64,000 nt of DNA from Plasmopara viticola (taxonomy: Eukaryota; Oomycota; Peronosporomycetes; Peronosporales; Peronosporaceae): the NCBI GenBank assembly GCA_001695595.3, contig MBPM02000003.1:2418001-2482000 (forward strand), in the 5' to 3' direction. The notes under the pieces were generated by a model. That model was not told the origin of the DNA. It saw nothing but the letters and a program-made list of their open reading frames with translations, and made no database searches. The position numbers were made by a program, and so were the translations under genes. Below, in pieces: positions 61,280 through 64,000 of the stretch. Numbering within the stretch: the stretch's first letter is position 1; each line of letters starts with the position of its first letter.

Positions 61280-61790
61280 TGCACCATTCAGCTTATTGTA
61301 ACATTAGAATGACCAAGTGAACTCCCAGAAAGATTGCTTTGGCACCAAGAAGTGCGTCTTTTTCAAAATCTTCATCTGTGCTTAAGGCCACGCCAACAAT
61401 GCTACTTTCTTGCGGAAGTTTGCTTTCCACAGTCAATTGCGCTGTTTTACTCACATGTGAAGTTATGCTACCTCCGTTAAAAGCGCTAGCTTAACGTCTT
61501 CGGTATTCGGCAGTAGTAAAAGTTGATTGTGTAATGGAGTCACACAAACCGAGTGTGTCCTACTGGTTGGTGGCCTAACCATTTTTTTTACAATAGTCAT
61601 GTGATGCTCCAAACAGTACTGGAGACAAGAAAAAGTCTGATGAAAGGTGCTGACCATCCGGTAGTTGACGTTATCGAAAAGTGGTCTTAATGTGAGCAAT
61701 TGCTCCTTACAGGTCTCGGTGATATTTTCTTCTACGACCACGCAAATGCTGATTGAGTTGTCATTGTATACGTATAGGTGTACCGTAACT
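61280..61790 (-). pseudogene. Decayed coding region of unknown family
   Basis: A minus-strand frame open from about 61,790 reads YNDNSISICVVVEENITETC, then LRPLFDNVNYRMVSTFHQTF and LLLLPNTEDVKLALLTE before a stop near 61,464. The reading continues in another frame as KTAQLTVESKLPQESSIVGV and TDEDFEKDALLGAKAIFLGV. No splice pair joins the two neatly (the only GT-AG option is 31 bp), so a frameshift is likely. The residue pattern looks like genuine protein, but I cannot name the family. Confidence 0.4.
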
Positions 61791-62957
61791 TACTTTAACC
61801 CCTTCGAAAAAAATATAAAGTCACAGTAAATTATTCTATTTCGGTCATGTCTCATCCCCACCCAGTCACGCAGTAGAAATAGTATTTTAATTTGCAAGTG
61901 TTGAAAGAATAGTTATCAAAATTACCATTTTGTCAAGATCGCTCTACATACTTCCTGCGTATTTACAGCAGATTTGAATAATCGCACGCAAAAATTGCAA
62001 AGAAGCCGTTGGATGCCAGCTTAAAGACAAGCTTATAAATTGGTCACCCCTATCAACAAATCTAAGATTGCTTGCAGCGATCCTGCTATCACACTTTGCC
62101 CAGAGAAAGCGTGGATTCAAGCTTCTGACCTTGTTTTTAGGGCCGCGAACATCCATTGACGCACTATTTGTTCAAAGCACAAGACGGAGTGGCTCGAATA
62201 GAATAGCTGCTAAATTTCGCGCTAACATCCTGTGTCAGAAAAATTTAATTGTATGTGATGTAGCATACATGCTTGTGTGGGGGTATATATCACGGCACAG
62301 ACGTCAATTTCACAAAGGTATATATCGTATGGAATGTACGATGTACAGCGCACTCAGTTTGACTGACAGGTATGATCATCTCTTCGTGCGACAAACAGGT
62401 ATACCCTTGATCGCGGTCCGCACTCCAACCAGTATGCTTAGAAGCTGTTTAGTCATTCATAGAGGTTTCTAAACGAGCCTGCGTCTAATCATCTGTGACG
62501 CATAGATTCAGGCTCCATATATCGTATGCACAGGCATAATTTTAATTTTTTGTCCGTTGTCCAATAAGGCGAGCGTGTCTTATAAAATGTTGACTTTAAG
62601 TTGAACTCATCGCAGCTCTTGAAAAACCTTAATCCATCGGCTATACTCAGTAAATGTGGAGCTGAGTAAATACTCACGAATTCGGTCTTATCCCGTGCGC
62701 CAATAAAATATTGCTTTTGTCAGATCTACGTTATTCACCTGCGAGTGGTGAGTGCGTGCATGTGCATTCACAAGTATTACTATTCTGTATATAAGTGTAT
62801 CGTTGGCGCAAAAAAATACTTTGTATAATTCTTTTTAATTTTTTTAGGGTAGGTCCGGCTTAGGTCAAAGTAATTGTGCATTGGCCAGTCAGAAAGACTT
62901 AACTCTAGATGTGGTTTAGACTTGCCAGATTTTAACGTGACTAGAGTGCAAAATACG
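61791..62957. other. Gene-free stretch
   Basis: A 134-codon plus-strand frame (62,068-62,472) lacks any recognised motif and overlaps an open minus-strand frame. Nothing else is supportable. Confidence 0.45.
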
Positions 62958-63282
62958 GGAAAAGGTTGAGGTGACGCCCTCCTTCCAAGCGCGGGAGCTG
63001 AATGCTCGCGCTTCGGGCAGGTGCTTTCGGGCATCTGCGGGCCTCTAGCGAGTCTCACCCTCGACGCGACGGTCTCCAGCACCAGGGCGCCACCTGGGCT
63101 CTTACCAAGTCAGAGCTAAACAAAATAATGAAAGACCCTCACGACCTCGGTGCTGGCTGCACTGCCCGCCGAACGAGACCCGACGTATGCGGACATCACT
63201 CTATGCCGTGGACTAGCCAGACTGAGCCTAGCACGTGCATAACTTGGCAACGCAAAAACGTAATACAATACAATACAATATA
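62958..63282 (+). mobile_element. SINE-like dispersed repeat, copy B
   Basis: Second copy of the repeat at 16,091-16,406, same orientation, starting GGAAAAGGTTGAGGTGACGC and ending in an A/T tail of ACAAT units (about 63,261-63,282) rather than ATTAC units. It differs from copy A by scattered substitutions and small indels, such as loss of GTGC before TTCGGGCAG. The flanks are unrelated to those of copy A, which defines the element's ends. Confidence 0.65.
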
Positions 63283-64000
63283 GTGCAAAACGCGCAGATA
63301 GTGCAAGGCTAATAATGTTTTTCTCAGCTTGAATACGGAATGAGTTTTTTTAAGCTTATTATCAAAAGCCGTTTGACGAAGCAAAAGATGAAGATCATGA
63401 CCTTCCTACCGATTGGTGTAGTCTGAGATGCGTCAATATTTTTACCGTCAGCATTGTGTCGTAAATAGACACTAAGGGGCGAACTCAAATGCAAGCACCT
63501 GAGTTTGTATTTTGACAGTCTAAGGGTGCCGAGAAGAATCGTCCTAACTATGACAAAAAAATTTGCGATGATGTGTGCTCTCGCCATGTTCAGAGCTCAA
63601 CTGCTAGACCCTTAATACTTCATGATCTATACAGAGTATGCAACACTAAGTACTGCAATACCGGCGTCTCGCCTCTCGCAGAAATGACCAGATGCCTTTT
63701 CTTCGTGAGGAGTATGATTCCGAAAAGAATTTTGAGATTAAGCGCCAAATGCTTTGGCTGACGCGTTATAGCGTTGCGTGGACTATAATCATATCTTTTG
63801 TTATATGCATATTTTATCTGCAAGAAATTTGATTTGGTCCACAAATGCACGGGATAACATATATGTAGTTCTGCAAATGGCTATGATAAGAAATGCGCTT
63901 AAACCTGGCATCAGAATATGTCAGTGCGGTTATGCGCGAGGCTACATCGGTTCTCGATGGAGCCCCGGCCGTTCAGTTACAGCACTGATCAAGGCGACCC
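63283..64000. other. Window end, no gene seen
   Basis: Short overlapping frames only; no recognisable feature. Confidence 0.5.

Noticed and set aside
1..64000. Search for RXLR/EER or Crinkler (LFLAK) effector genes
   Set aside because: No frame with a plausible signal peptide carried either motif; frames with a hydrophobic start (for example plus 53,814-54,008) lack them.

Overview
The window is eukaryotic nuclear DNA, most likely from an oomycete (a Phytophthora or downy-mildew type genome). Three things point there: gene islands whose introns are mostly 50-90 bp with GT-AG ends; core-promoter motifs resembling the oomycete initiator (TCATTYYNCA); and long, gene-poor, AT-rich stretches full of decayed elements. 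A gene for a ciliary dynein regulatory complex subunit suggests a lineage with flagellated zoospores. I cannot name the species.

Layout. 1-16,400 is gene-poor: a foldback element, a 309-bp tandem duplication, a decayed Ty3/Gypsy fragment, a decayed coiled-coil-like reading and one SINE-like repeat. 16,475-17,472 holds an unresolved minus-strand candidate. 17,529-22,020 (minus) is a three-exon chromatin reader with a PHD/zinc-knuckle/PHD module, a second extended PHD, a PDZ-like region and two Tudor-like segments. 22,100-32,200 has no intact gene but contains a long frame-hopping coding relic (about 22,980-27,500) and a seven-copy minisatellite.

32,264-47,347 is a dense island of four genes: DRC3 (LRR protein of the axonemal nexin-dynein regulatory complex, plus); a two-CHORD protein (minus); divergently from it, a very large TOG-domain (CLASP-N type) protein (plus) with about 26 tandem 99-residue coiled-coil units; and, converging on it, an inward-rectifier potassium channel with an intact TIGYG filter (minus). 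47,400-54,341 is gene-free. 54,342-58,592 holds a cytoplasmic dynein intermediate chain (plus) converging on a SAMHD1-like HD-domain dNTP hydrolase (minus). The rest is gene-poor, with a second SINE-like copy and a decayed minus-strand coding region.

Several of the genes concern microtubules or cilia (DRC3, TOG rod protein, dynein intermediate chain), but nothing in the sequence shows that they form one system. The most unusual object is the TOG/coiled-coil repeat gene: a predicted rod of about 3,100 residues, whose array is broken by one missing base beside a nearly perfect 2.3-kb internal duplication. DRC3 appears to lack one base too, so assembly or base-calling error must be considered for both. 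All exon models come from reading splice sites and conserved domains by eye; no alignment or transcript was available.
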